Source of the DNA: Acheta domesticus
Taxonomy: Eukaryota; Arthropoda; Insecta; Orthoptera; Gryllidae
Direction: 5' to 3'
NCBI GenBank assembly: GCA_031308135.1
Contig: JAHLJT010009419.1
Span: forward strand, 34,148,540 to 34,212,539
DNA length: 64,000 bases
The notes beneath the pieces are model-generated. The model did no database searches and was not told where the DNA came from. It saw only the letters and a program-made list of their open reading frames with translations. How positions within the stretch are numbered: position 1 is the stretch's first letter; each line of letters begins with the position of its first letter. Position numbers and translations under genes: made by a program. Of this stretch, positions 33,201 through 46,400 are shown piece by piece.

Positions 33201-36200
33201 GTTAAGGCCTTTTCTATTTTAGTTGATGTGTATAAAATAACATACATTCAAGAAGAGCTCTTTCAACATGGAGAAGATCAAGTAAACCTCAACAAAGAAC
33301 GTAGTCCATTTTCAAGGGTCTTCAAGAAGACGCAACGTGGCAATTTATGAAGCACCCAAAAACACGTCATTGGACGGTTGAAATTTATTGACTCCATTGC
33401 CAAAGAACGGAAGATGATCGGTTTGGTTGCTGTGGAGCTTGTAGCCTCATGGAGCAAAACACTGAACTGAAACGCACGTATCTGATCAAGCCAGTTGTGC
33501 AAAACTGGCAAACCTGAAAGAATATGAGTGATGCAGAAAGAAACAAACCTTTGATTCACTAAATGAACTGTCTGCCATAACCAAGGTGAAAGGCGAATGG
33601 ATTGGATTAGCAAAGAGGATGAGAATCTCCACAAACTGCAAATTGGGTGCAAGGGCCAGATTGGTTATTCCACTGGCAAACGTGCTAGTGCAAAGACCAT
33701 CCACCCATCCAAGCGTAGGAGGGAATGGTAGAGACTTACCAGCTCCGCTTCATCTCAATGTTTCAAAAGTTACATGGAGTCCCTCAACAGTAATTGGCAG
33801 CAGACAGTCATTGGGAGGATGAGAAAGAAGCATCAACGAGCACAAGCATAACCCAACATGCATTGCAAGACTCCTTGTTACAAGCTTAAAGGTGTCGTCC
33901 TACGGAGCAGCAAATAGATCCTGCCAGCTTTCTGGTGGGGGCATTGAAATCCTAATCCCATGTCAATCAGCAATCCACAAGGCTCTACACGAGAGTTGCT
34001 CAGGTGAAGAAGCTCTTGGTGAGCACGCTTCATATGGAGATGTGGAGCATACACTTTGAAGACAAACGCAATGATGGCTTTGAATACCTTGTTGTGGTCC
34101 TCAAGAATGAAGCAAAAACAATTAAGTTGTCTGTGATGAAACTGAAAGATGAGAAAGCTCAAGCAAACACAGAAGGATCCCAGGATATATTAGAGTTCAA
34201 CCTGTGGGGATCAGTTGTGATGATTTTTGCCGACACAACAAGCGTCAATACCGGCAAGAAGACTGGCCTTGTTGTTCGGCTGTAGCAAATGTTCAACGAG
34301 AAAGTCACCTCAAAATTAAGTTCATCAGTTGCTACCATCTTGTGCTGGATTGCGTTCTTCGCTTTGTCACGGGCGACAAGCACAACGAAGTGCCCGACGT
34401 TGTCATGGTCAGCTAAATCACCAAAGATCGAGTACTTCTTTGTGCAGGATTTAAAGAACAATTATGATAAATTAAAAGCAGCCTTCAGCAAAGGTAAAAC
34501 TGAGATGAAGGTAACAGTCAGATGGAGACACGACATGAAGTTTCTCTATCACCTTATTTGTGTCTTCCGTCACTTCACTGACAGGAATGAGATCACCTTC
34601 GTGAAATTTTAACAGATTCCAAACATCAGCAGAGCACGCTGGAAGTATCGTGTCATTCTAGCCCTTCTTGCAGTTATTCTGAAGCCTGAAACCTGGAACA
34701 GGCTGCACAAAATTTGTTCATTCATTTCCTACTCCTGGGCTGACCATTGGTTCAGCAGTCAACTGTTTTGCTTTGAAGATTTTGATGAACTATCTGCAGT
34801 CCTGAAGGACTATCCAATGTCTCGAATAATTGAAAACCCACTGGAAAACTGATGTATTTCTAATCAACATTGTCCAAAGCAACCAGAACTGTGAGCGTGC
34901 GATAGACGTTATGCAAGACTTGCACAACATCGACTGCATCAAGGACAACCTCCCATTGGGATTCATTCTGCCAAATGATATCGTGAATCGGGGACAACAC
35001 TCAGTGGTAGATTATGTAACAGTTAATAAAAAGTTAAGCTCTAACGTGAAGGATACCCGTGTGGATAAAACAAGCTGCTAAATTAAGGGTAAAAAATCCC
35101 CTAACACGTGGTGTAGCTAGAATCCCTATTTTGTGGGTTCTTGATACCGAAAAACCAACTGAAAGCAAAACGTTAGTCCGTGTCTCTGTCAGTCTATGAA
35201 CAACACAAGCGCCAAATTACGGGAAAACTAATACGCACAACCCGCCAGACGGACGAACGGAGCGACGGACATACACGCAGGGTGACAGACGGATATACAG
35301 TAGGGCGGCACAGACGGCAGCTACACGGATGTACAGTTCGGCGGACTGGCAGACACACGGGTATACAGACAGACGGACATCCAGACGGGCGGAGAGGCAG
35401 ACGGACAACCAGCCGGACGGGCGGACGGACGGACAGGTTGACACGCAGACGAACGGACGAGCGGGATGCCTGACTGACGGACGGACGGCCAGGCGCACTG
35501 ACAGACGGACGGCCAGGCGCACTGACAGACGGACGGCCAGGCGCACTGACAGACGGACGGCCAGGCGCACTGACAGACGGACGGCCAGGCGCACTGACAG
35601 ACGGACGGCCAGGCGCACTGACAGACGGACGGCCAGGCGCACTGACAGACGGACGGCCAGGCGCACTGACAGACGGACGGCCAGGCGCACTGACACGCGG
35701 CCAGGCGGACTGACACGCGGACTGACAGACGGACAGGCGGACAGGCGGACTGACTGACAGGCGGACTGACTGACGGACAGGCAGACGGACTGGCAGACGG
35801 ACTGGCAGGCGGACAGGCAGACGGACTGGCAGACGGACTGGCAGGCGGACAGGCAGACGGACTGGCAGGCGGACAGGCAGTCGGACTGGCAGACGGACTG
35901 GCAGACGGACAGGCAGAAGGACTGGCAGACGGACAGGCAGAAGGACTGGCAGACGGGCAGACGGACTGACACGCGGCCAGGCGGACTGACACGCGGCCAG
36001 GCGGACTGACACGCGGACAGGCGGACTGACACGCGGACAGGCGGACTGACACGCGGACAGGCGGACTGACACGCGGACAGGCGGACTGACAGACGGACTG
36101 ACAGGCGGACTGACAGACGGACAGGCGGACTGACAGACGGACAGGCGGACTGACAGACGGACAGGCGGACTGACAGACGGACAGGCGGACTGACAGACGG

Positions 36201-37395
36201 ACAGGCGGACTGACAGACGGACAGGCGGACTGACAGGCGGACTGACAGACGGACAGGCGGACTGACAAACGGACAGGCGGACTGACAGGCGGACTGACAG
36301 ACGGACTGACGGACTGACAGGCGGACGGACAGGCAGACTGACAGGCGGACTGACAGGCGTACTGACAGGCGGACTGACAGGCGTACTGACAGGCGGACTG
36401 ACAGGCGGACTGACAGACGGACTGACAGGCGGACTGACAGGCGTACTGACAGACGGACTGACAGGCGGACTGACAGGCGGACTGACAGGCGGACTGACAG
36501 ACGGACTGACAGGCGGACTGACAGGCGGACTGACAGGCGGACTGACAGGCGGACTGACAGGCGTACTGACAGACGGACTGACGGACTGACAGGCGGACTG
36601 ACAGACGGACTGACAGGCGGACTGACAGGCGGACTGACAGACGGACTGACAGACGGACTGACAGGCGGACTGACAGGCGGACTGACAGGCGGACTGACAG
36701 GCGGACTGACAGGCGGACTGACAGGCGGACTGACAGGCGGACTGACAGGCGGACTGACAGGCGGACTGACAGACGGACAGGCGGACTGACAGACGGACAG
36801 GAGGACGGACGGACGGTCAAGCAAATGCTTTTTCAATTGTTTCACAGTAACATGGATACTGCCAAACATGAATATAACATGGATACTGACAGACATGAAT
36901 AAGTTCTACTGAAGGTGTTAAATAGAACATTAAAGTCCTAAAAGAATGAGTCATAGGCTCCCAAACAGGGCTCTTGTCCTAATATTCAGTAGGGCAATGT
37001 GTGCCACAACCACATGCGAATTCAAGTCACCAATGGAAAGCTATTCATGCACAATTGGCCACCAATAAACCACGAACATTTTAAATTACAATGTATTTGA
37101 ATACTTTAATGACAAAGCAAAGTTTCTTTCCAGCATTCAAATCTATTTTAACACACAAGAAAAATAATACCTCTGTAATAAATTTGAAGAAATCTTTGCA
37201 AAATTCCATGCAACTTGTTTCCATATGAGTAACATGTCGATATAATTTAGCCACATTCAAATTTTGAATAACGCACTTCCCTGCATAATTAAAAGAAATA
37301 GTGTCCTGATTTAAAAGCATCATAGAACGTTATTGGAATGCCAAGAACATCCAAGTTTGCAAATGCTTTATAACAAACACAAAGTCTAAATTAAT

Positions 37396-37429
<34 letters not shown>

Positions 37430-40400
37430 TTGTGATATACCAGAATATGATAGGTTTTATTTAATGATGTTAGTTATACATGGGGTAGATAAATGGGGAT
37501 TCAATATGGCGGTATGGGCCTTAGCAACGGCGGCGCAGAGGTTGGCAAGGTCAACAAACTATACACGGGCCCTGATGACGTCAGGACGCCGGCTAGATGG
37601 CTGAAGAACCTAAGAGGGAATTGGTGCAAAAACGAATGACTGTCTGAGGTCGCGGCTACTTGGATTTGTAAGAGACGCACGGGTTGGCTATAAAAGAGCA
37701 GATAGTCTAATGTTGCCGCCGTGTTTTGAAATAATAGAAGGATGGACGCCTACCGAGCCATGAAGGGTTTAAAAATGCATTAAACAGGACATTCTGACTC
37801 GGGGTGTCGTAGAGTGAAGATCGTACATTCCGTCTCTGGGTGTCGTGGAGTGTAGATCGAACATTCTGACTCGGGGTGTCGTAGAGTGAAGATCGTACAT
37901 TCCGTCTCTGGGTGTCGTGGAGTGTAGATCGAACATTCTGACTCTGGGTGCCGTAGCGTAAAGATCGTCTGTAGACAATATAGTGGGAAAGTGAAACTTG
38001 TATTTTTCTTGTAAGAGAAGTGATAGCTTGTTTTCGGACTTTGTCTTGTGAGAGAAGTGATAGTTTGTTTTCGGACTTTGAAATAATTTACCAGAAGTGA
38101 TTTTCGGAGGACTTGTTCAGATTTTCGGACATTGCAGTTGGACTTCAATAGTCTACATAACCGGTGGGAGAGATTAGGAACCGGGAGCGTCGGACAAGAC
38201 TAACAGATAGTTTAGGCAGTGTGGACTGGACGTGTCAGCGGCGGCGCAAGACCGGAAGAGAGAAGCGGAACTTGGAATTAACAACGGCCAAGTGAGAAGC
38301 GACTACGGAGCGTTGGCATGCAAAAACGGTAAAAAAAATACTGCAGTATAAAAGAGACAATTTATTCAGAAGGGGTCATGACCATCTAATTAATTGTTTT
38401 AATTTAAAAGTTAAATAAATTGTTGAATTTTGTTCTTTGGAAAAGAAAAGAGTTTTTTTCATTTGTCAATCATAATTTTTAATTAGTTGAAAGCATAATT
38501 ATTACATTTCAGATTCCACGCCATACTGTATAGTTGGCAGATCAGGTAATCGGCTATCGAGGCGATAGCGAGTATTTGTATCCGGACCCATCGACCTAAG
38601 CTAGCTGGATGTTTAGATAATTTTTGTTAAATCAGATAGAAAAACTTTGATAGTAATTCATGTAACCTGTTTCTGGCGCCCAAATCTTAATAAATTTGGA
38701 ACAGGACATGATTACAGCCACGCTTTTGATGAGACGTGAGAATGGTATATTTCAAAATGGCGCGCCAAGTGGGGCATATTTTGTTATAATTTATAACAAA
38801 GTGAAGTACGTTAATGGAGTTATTATAAATTATAACAAAGTGATCTGATGGAATCTGAAATTTCGTGATTGACATATGAAACTAACGTGTAATTATAAGA
38901 AAGAGCCAAAACCATTTCATTGACGGTATTTGAAAGGAATTTGATAGAGAAAATTCTAATTTGTATTATAATTTAAGATGGAGACTAGAAGTAAGACAGC
39001 ACGTGCCGAAATATTGAAGTAGATAATATGGCGGATACCGGTATGAATCCCGAAGGAGATATTTCGCGAGACGTAGTTGAAATAGAACAGGAAGTAGCGG
39101 TATCTCCAGTAGTTAATACGGATTCGAGTAATTTAATAATTAAAATGTTAGCTGAAATGAAGGCAGAAATGAACGCTAATAATGCTAAATTAGAAAATAA
39201 TAATGCTAAATTGGAAAATAAACTTGAAAATATAAAGATAGAAATGAATAGTCAAACACAGGAATTTAAGAATTTTCGCGAAGCCATATGTGAGGAGATA
39301 TCACAATTACGGACCGAAACAATTAGTGAATTCAGTAATATTTATTCAAAAATAGACTCATTGAATTGTCAAGTAAATCAAATACAGGAAGAACAAAAGG
39401 AATGCTTGAATAAAATGAATTCGGAAGTTGTAGCTTTACGGGAAAATGTCACCGCGTTAGAACATTTACAAACTCAACAATGCGAAAAAATGACAAACGT
39501 TGAATCGCGTTTAGAATGTTTGAATGATATAGCGCAACAACATGGCGATAAAATAGATAATCTTGAATTAAAAATGGTTGTGACAGACAACAAGGTAGAA
39601 CAGCAGATACAAGAGGGGCTAAGGAGTTTTAAAACCTTGCAAGAGTCCGAATCGGAAAAACAGTTAGCTAATATCAAGGGAAAAATAGACCAATTGGAAA
39701 ATGAAGTCCTAACACGCGCGCAGGGAAATGTAATAACTTCCGCATCCGCGTTGGTTTTACCAAGCTATTTGAAATTCCATGGGGATGTTAAGGAACAACC
39801 TTGGTCATTCATTTCAAAATTAGAAAGCTACTTTACGATCAACAACATTCCGGATAGGTTAAAATTACATGTTGTCGAGCAAGCAATGTCAGCGAAAGCG
39901 CATCATTGGTGGACATCTTTAGTTCCAGAACCAACAAGTTATAAAGAGTGGAAAGATAAATTTTTAAGGCGTTATTGGAATGAAAACCATAAATTTGATT
40001 TAAAGTATAAATTGATGAGTGAGAAATATAGGAAAGTCGGGGCGGAAACCATGTGCGATTTTGCGACACGCAAAATTGCAGCATTTAAGGCTTGCGAAGA
40101 AGGAATAAATAATAATGACTTAATTAGAATTATTATTCGACAGTTGCCAGTTAGTATCCAAAATTTACTATGGAACTCGATGCCCGTAGATTACGAAGAT
40201 TTGGTGGAGCGGCTTAGCCTCTTTGATCGGACATTGAATGGCGACGGATATCATGATAATATAAATGGAAAGAGTAATGGAACGGGAAAACAAGCCGATA
40301 GTGATAATTGCCAAGGAAAGTATAGCTCAGAAGGGAAGGGCGAGCGGGGAAATGAGACCAAGATAGAGTCCAAAAAGTCCGGAAATGGTTATCCGCGACG

Positions 40401-43400
40401 ATTTAAGGATGACAAGAAACACGAACATGTAGAAATTAATGTCATAGAGCAGGAAAACTCCCATTGTTCGAAGTAAATAGGCGGGTTATTTCGAACAATA
40501 AGACTGATGAGACGATGATTACAGAGTTGAATAGCATCGAGGTATCAGCGGATGATTTATTAAGAGAAGATACGGACGAACGGGCGGAAAATAGCACGTG
40601 TTTAGTGTTGAAGGGGACATTCCGGAATATACCAGTAGACGTTTTGATTGACACAGGTGCCAATGTTTGTGCGGTATCGGAGGAATTGTATAAACAACTA
40701 AAGAAAGAAGGGAATAAGATGGAGGAATTACCTACTAGGAAATTGAATATCCGTACAGCTAACGGGAGGCGCATCGAGACAAGAAGTCAGCAGATTTGGG
40801 TGGAGCTGGAAGTCCAAGGGGTGACGATACAGTTTCCTGCAATAGTTATAAAGAATTTGATTCGTCCAATCATTTTGGGGATTGATGGCCTGAAGATGTG
40901 TGACGCCAAGGTCGACGTAGGTAACAGGAGTATATTGTTACGAACTGACAAAGGGCAACAACATTGTTTAGGGATCAAGGACCAGGAGGGTGAAGATTTG
41001 TGTATTTGTGATGTTGCGGAACTAATCGAAGAGACCAGGGACCAGATTCAAGCTGCAGCCGAGAATGCGGTCGATGAAAATGGTGTAGATGTTAGCCATT
41101 CCGTTGAGACGTTAGTGAGCAAATATCGAGATGTTTTCGAAGGTTCGAAGGATCCTGTAAAGGGATATCAATTTAAAATTGAATTAATGGATGAGGAACC
41201 CTTCAATGTAAAGCAATACCCGATCCCACATGTATTTAAAGCTGAAGTACGTAAACAAATAAACACGACGCTGGAGGATGGTATCATAAAAAAATCTATA
41301 ACACCGTATGTGAGCCCGATAGTAATAGTCCGAAAGAAAGATAATAAAATCCGATTTTGTATCGATGCTAGAAAACTCAATAGCAAAACCATCGCTCGTC
41401 ATGAAAAACCGCCAAAATTGGACGAAATGGGGACATATAATTACAGGAACATTAAGCCGTATAAAAGGGACGATACCCACGATTGAATATTTTGTCCAGG
41501 AATAAATCATTGTAAATAGTTTTGTATATAGTAGTGTATAATAGTTTGTTTGTTTTGTTGTGTTGTTTGTCGTTGGAACGTGCAAGGAATTTCAATTAAT
41601 ATGTTAATAATAGGCAATAAGGCGATACGCAATGAAATGGTTCAAAACTATGTTGGCAATATTCACAAAACAAATGTAAATAGTTTAAGGCTGCAAGATA
41701 CAAGATATGTGTTGTGTAAAGTGCAAAGTGTCAGTGAACACAGCGTAGTGAAGTAAGAAGACAGTGTTTAATGTAGTCTTGTCATTTAGTTATGTTGTAG
41801 CAAACCAAATGACGCTTGGAGAGGGGAAGTTGTGATATACCAGAATATGATAGGTTTTATTTAATGATGTTAGTTATACATGGGGTAGATAAATGGGGAT
41901 TCAATATGGCGGTATGGGCCTTAGCAACGGCGGCGCAGAGGTTGGCAAGGTCAACAAACTATACACGGGCCCTGATGACGTCAGGACGCCGGCTAGATGG
42001 CTGAAGAACCTAAGAGGGAATTGGTGCAAAAACGAATGACTGTCTGAGGTCGCGGCTACTTGGATTTGTAAGAGACGCACGGGTTGGCTATAAAAGAGCA
42101 GATAGTCTAATGTTGCCGCCGTGTTTTGAAATAATAGAAGGATGGACGCCTACCGAGCCATGAAGGGTTTAAAAATGCATTAAACAGGACATTCTGACTC
42201 GGGGTGTCGTAGAGTGAAGATCGTACATTCCGTCTCTGGGTGTCGTGGAGTGTAGATCGAACATTCTGACTCGGGGTGTCGTAGAGTGAAGATCGTACAT
42301 TCCGTCTCTGGGTGTCGTGGAGTGTAGATCGAACATTCTGACTCTGGGTGCCGTAGCGTAAAGATCGTCTGTAGACAATATAGTGGGAAAGTGAAACTTG
42401 TATTTTTCTTGTAAGAGAAGTGATAGCTTGTTTTCGGACTTTGTCTTGTGAGAGAAGTGATAGTTTGTTTTCGGACTTTGAAATAATTTACCAGAAGTGA
42501 TTTTCGGAGGACTTGTTCAGATTTTCGGACATTGCAGTTGGACTTCAATAGTCTACATAACCGGTGGGAGAGATTAGGAACCGGGAGCGTCGGACAAGAC
42601 TAACAGATAGTTTAGGCAGTGTGGACTGGACGTGTCAGCGGCGGCGCAAGACCGGAAGAGAGAAGCGGAACTTGGAATTAACAACGGCCAAGTGAGAAGC
42701 GACTACGGAGCGTTGGCATGCAAAAACGGTAAAAAAAATACTGCAGTATAAAAGAGACAATTTATTCAGAAGGGGTCATGACCATCTAATTAATTGTTTT
42801 AATTTAAAAGTTAAATAAATTGTTGAATTTTGTTCTTTGGAAAAGAAAAGAGTTTTTTTCATTTGTCAATCATAATTTTTAATTAGTTGAAAGCATAATT
42901 ATTACATTTCAGATTCCACGCCATACTGTATAGTTGGCAGATCAGGTAATCGGCTATCGAGGCGATAGCGAGTATTTGTATCCGGACCCATCGACCTAAG
43001 CTAGCTGGATGTTTAGATAATTTTTGTTAAATCAGATAGAAAAACTTTGATAGTAATTCATGTAACCTGTTTCTGGCGCCCAAATCTTAATAAATTTGGA
43101 ACAGGACATGATTACAGCCACGCTTTTGATGAGACGTGAGAATGGTATATTTCAATATCAACAACAACTCCACCTAGGGAGTACACGACCTTGGAGTTGG
43201 TGGTGGAGCTTGAGTATCCCCATTCAAACAACAACAATAATAATATTACATCGTCCTATCACCTCATAATTGATTCTTCAAGGCTAACAACTTTTTCTTA
43301 ACCAAGGGATACAGCCGAAAGACTGATTCCCATAATTCCAAACATTGATCTCTCCAGGATAGAATACAACTGGGCCTCACAAGAGAGAAACATATTGTGT

Positions 43401-46400
43401 GGCCAATTGTGACCCAAACGTGAATAATATTAATAATAATAACAATCATAAAATATCTACAACAATAAGAACTAGTAGCCTACAGCAACAAAAATACTGA
43501 TAAAACCACACACAAAATGGTTTTCCAAAATGTAGCAAGCTCACAGCTCAAGGTCAATGAATAAAATTCTCTTGTATAATACTGCCATAAATTAAATACT
43601 GAAATACAAACAGTCTTCGTGAATACTGTGAAAACATAGTGTAGTGTACAATAATTATTTATATTGTATTAACAAATTATCAAAAATATCAAAAGGATTG
43701 TTTTCTATAATGCAACACTTAAGTAGTAAATATATAATGGCAGGAGACCTATTTCTTGGAGCCTTGATGTCACATGAGGAAAAATGTGCCATAAGCAATA
43801 ATGCACTATGAGAATTCAGACTGAATGCACAGTTCGAATAGAATAACACAATCAAATATTTGCAAATTTTCATTCAAAACCAAAACTGTTTCTGGAATTT
43901 TCCTGAGTTCCTGGGTATCTAACAAAACCACAGGCACTTCTCCTAAGGGGTTAAGGATGTATAGTTTTCTTTGAAATTTGGCTTGCATTGGAAATTACTA
44001 ATTTAGATGATATTAATAAAAATTAAAACATAAAAAATAATGCAATTGCAATCCAATTAGCATTTATACATTTAAAATGCAGATATTAAAAAAATGTTTA
44101 ACTTACAGTCACAAGATCAGGGAAGAGTTCACAAAAAGTTTTATCCTTCAGATTGAATTCAAGGCTCTGAGCAGCCAACTGCCGCTTCTCAAACTCTGAA
44201 GATTCAATGCTGCCTAGTGTGGGGCTCTTTTCAATCTACAAAACAAATAGGAGAAATGAAAACATTAATTAAGAATATACATTTTATAATAATTTATTTT
44301 ACAACAAAGTTATTCATTGAAATTTTCATTAAAAATGAATTCCGTTAAGGTTTCTAATTGTCAAAACATGCAAAATTTAAAAATTCTTTGCTTGTAAATC
44401 ATGGCAGAAACCAGTTTCTAAAGATGCCCTAACTTTTCTAAGTTTATTTACCATGACCTAACAACATATTTCCCTAACTATTTTAACTTAATGTTATCTT
44501 AAAATGTTTTCTTTTTCATACATCTCTCAACGACTCTTAAATGGATCCTATATTCCATTAACTCATTTGCTTCTTTCACAGCACCATAGGGAAGCTGCAT
44601 TTGGCTAACATTTCAAACATATCTACAAATTAAAACTGAAAAGAATATTATTGTGGTGGGTGATAAGATAACAGTGATAGTTATGGAGAAAAATTTAATA
44701 CATTTCTGAAAGCAGTTAAAAAAAACAATAAACATAAAACAGAAAATTGTCTGTCACTATTACTAATTATTACTATTACATGAATTTGGCCACATATTTT
44801 TTTGACAGATACAGTAATCAAAAATTTTAGGAAATAGAAACACAGAATCATATGTCATAAATTGAAAAGTTTATATTTTTCATTAACCAACACTATGTTG
44901 CATGGCATTTCAAGGACATGAATTTATTCTCATCTCCAGGCTACAATGAATAATAGATTTTTTTAAAACCTAAATAACAGGTTACCAACTTAAAAATAAA
45001 TGTTACAATTGCAACGAAACACTAGCACTCAATATAAAATAACTTGTGAAGACTCACCATCTTGAACAATAAAAAATTATTCTAACAATAACAAATACAA
45101 AATATATTTTTGGTTTAAATCAATAGTGGTCACTAATGACCATAAACGTTTTAAAGCGGCCCAAAAATAAATGAATTTAAAAAAAATTAATACATTTAAC
45201 TAAACAAGTACATACACCTGCCAGTGCAAAAGCACATTCTGTATGGGAGTTATATTAAGAGGATGGAAATGACAATGTGTTTGAGACTGTTATGAGGCAG
45301 AAAGAGAAGGGGGAGGTGGGAGAGGGCTTCAAAATACTGTTAAAAGAAATGTAATAGTATTACCTGTAGCCTCAAGATGAAGTAAAATCCATGTTCTCGA
45401 AAAGTCATACAACAAAATTTTGGTTAATGAAGAATATAAACTAAATTTATAATATGTGATTCTGTGCTTTTATTTCTTAAAATTTTTAATAAGTGTCTGT
45501 TGAAAAAACTATGTGGCCAAACCCATCTAATAGTTAAAAAACAATATTTATGTAGTGAATCGCTTCACAAATAGCTATAGTTTTGAATATAGGAAATATC
45601 AAAAATTACAAACCATGGACTTTTATTATTTAAACTTCTCTTTATTAATAAATCAGTAATAACAATAGGGAACAAGCTCCAAGGTCAAATTATGTCAGTT
45701 ATTTATGCTCTTACGGTCCATGGAATAGCACTGATATACAGGACTTGTCACAGCAACAGAATTATTACTGAGCATCACATTAAGATTCCCTAGGGATATG
45801 TGTCAATTTGAATAAAATAGTTGGCTGAACAGTTTAAATTTATGTTTAAATTTAGGTTCTTGGAAGTTAACAGTTTTTAATACATCTACCCTGAACACTT
45901 CCAAGAAACAAAACTACTTCAAATCACAGGAGCTGCATAGATAGTGTGGAATCAATTTAATATAGACTCGACTTTCAAACACCATCATTACTGAATTTTA
46001 GGAAAACAGCCTTGGTTGGGTAAATCTTCCCCACCTCAATAAAGAAAACAACCTTTCTTTCCCTTATAAAAAACCTTTGCAAAACCCATTTAACTTGACC
46101 CATTAACGATATTTTAAACTATTTCAGATAAAATTCAAAACTCAAATTCAATCACAAAAAATGCATACAAATTTGTATAGAAAACAACACAAGTATTACA
46201 AAACAAAGAAAACCAACAAAACAACAAACTTCCATTGCTACTTTTGACACCTCCAATAAACAAACACAAGCAAACAAATGCACAAGCAATAGAAGTACAT
46301 ACAAAATAAACCTGGTATAAAATTAAAACTTGTTTTGCAACTTGACTTCATATTAGGAACTTTTAACTTCTGTCTTCTAACAATATTAACAAAAATGTAT

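Larger units (their letters stand above)
37431..43154 (+). mobile_element. Young non-autonomous Ty3/gypsy-type LTR retrotransposon
   Basis: Two 1,324-bp LTRs (37431-38754 and 41831-43154), exactly 4,400 bp apart, begin TG and end CA, flanked by ATAT on each side. Wherever I compared them they are identical. Between them lie a primer-binding site, gag, protease, a stub of reverse transcriptase and a polypurine tract. The reverse-transcriptase catalytic core, RNase H and integrase are deleted, so it must have been mobilised by enzymes from another copy. It sits in UBE2J2 intron 4, antisense to the gene. Confidence 0.9.

Noticed and set aside
35247..36815. CRISPR-like array
   Set aside because: Repeats are contiguous with no unique spacers, in an animal genome and beside no cas genes.
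35194..36896. Three very long minus-strand frames (292, 559 and 499 codons)
   Set aside because: They are translations of the GAC-word array in all three registers. Period multiples of four and strand bias remove stops. There are no domains, only [13 protein letters not shown] repeats.
37780..38148. 122-codon frame in each LTR
   Set aside because: It spans the 36-bp tandem units in antisense to the element. It is identical in both LTRs only because the LTRs are.
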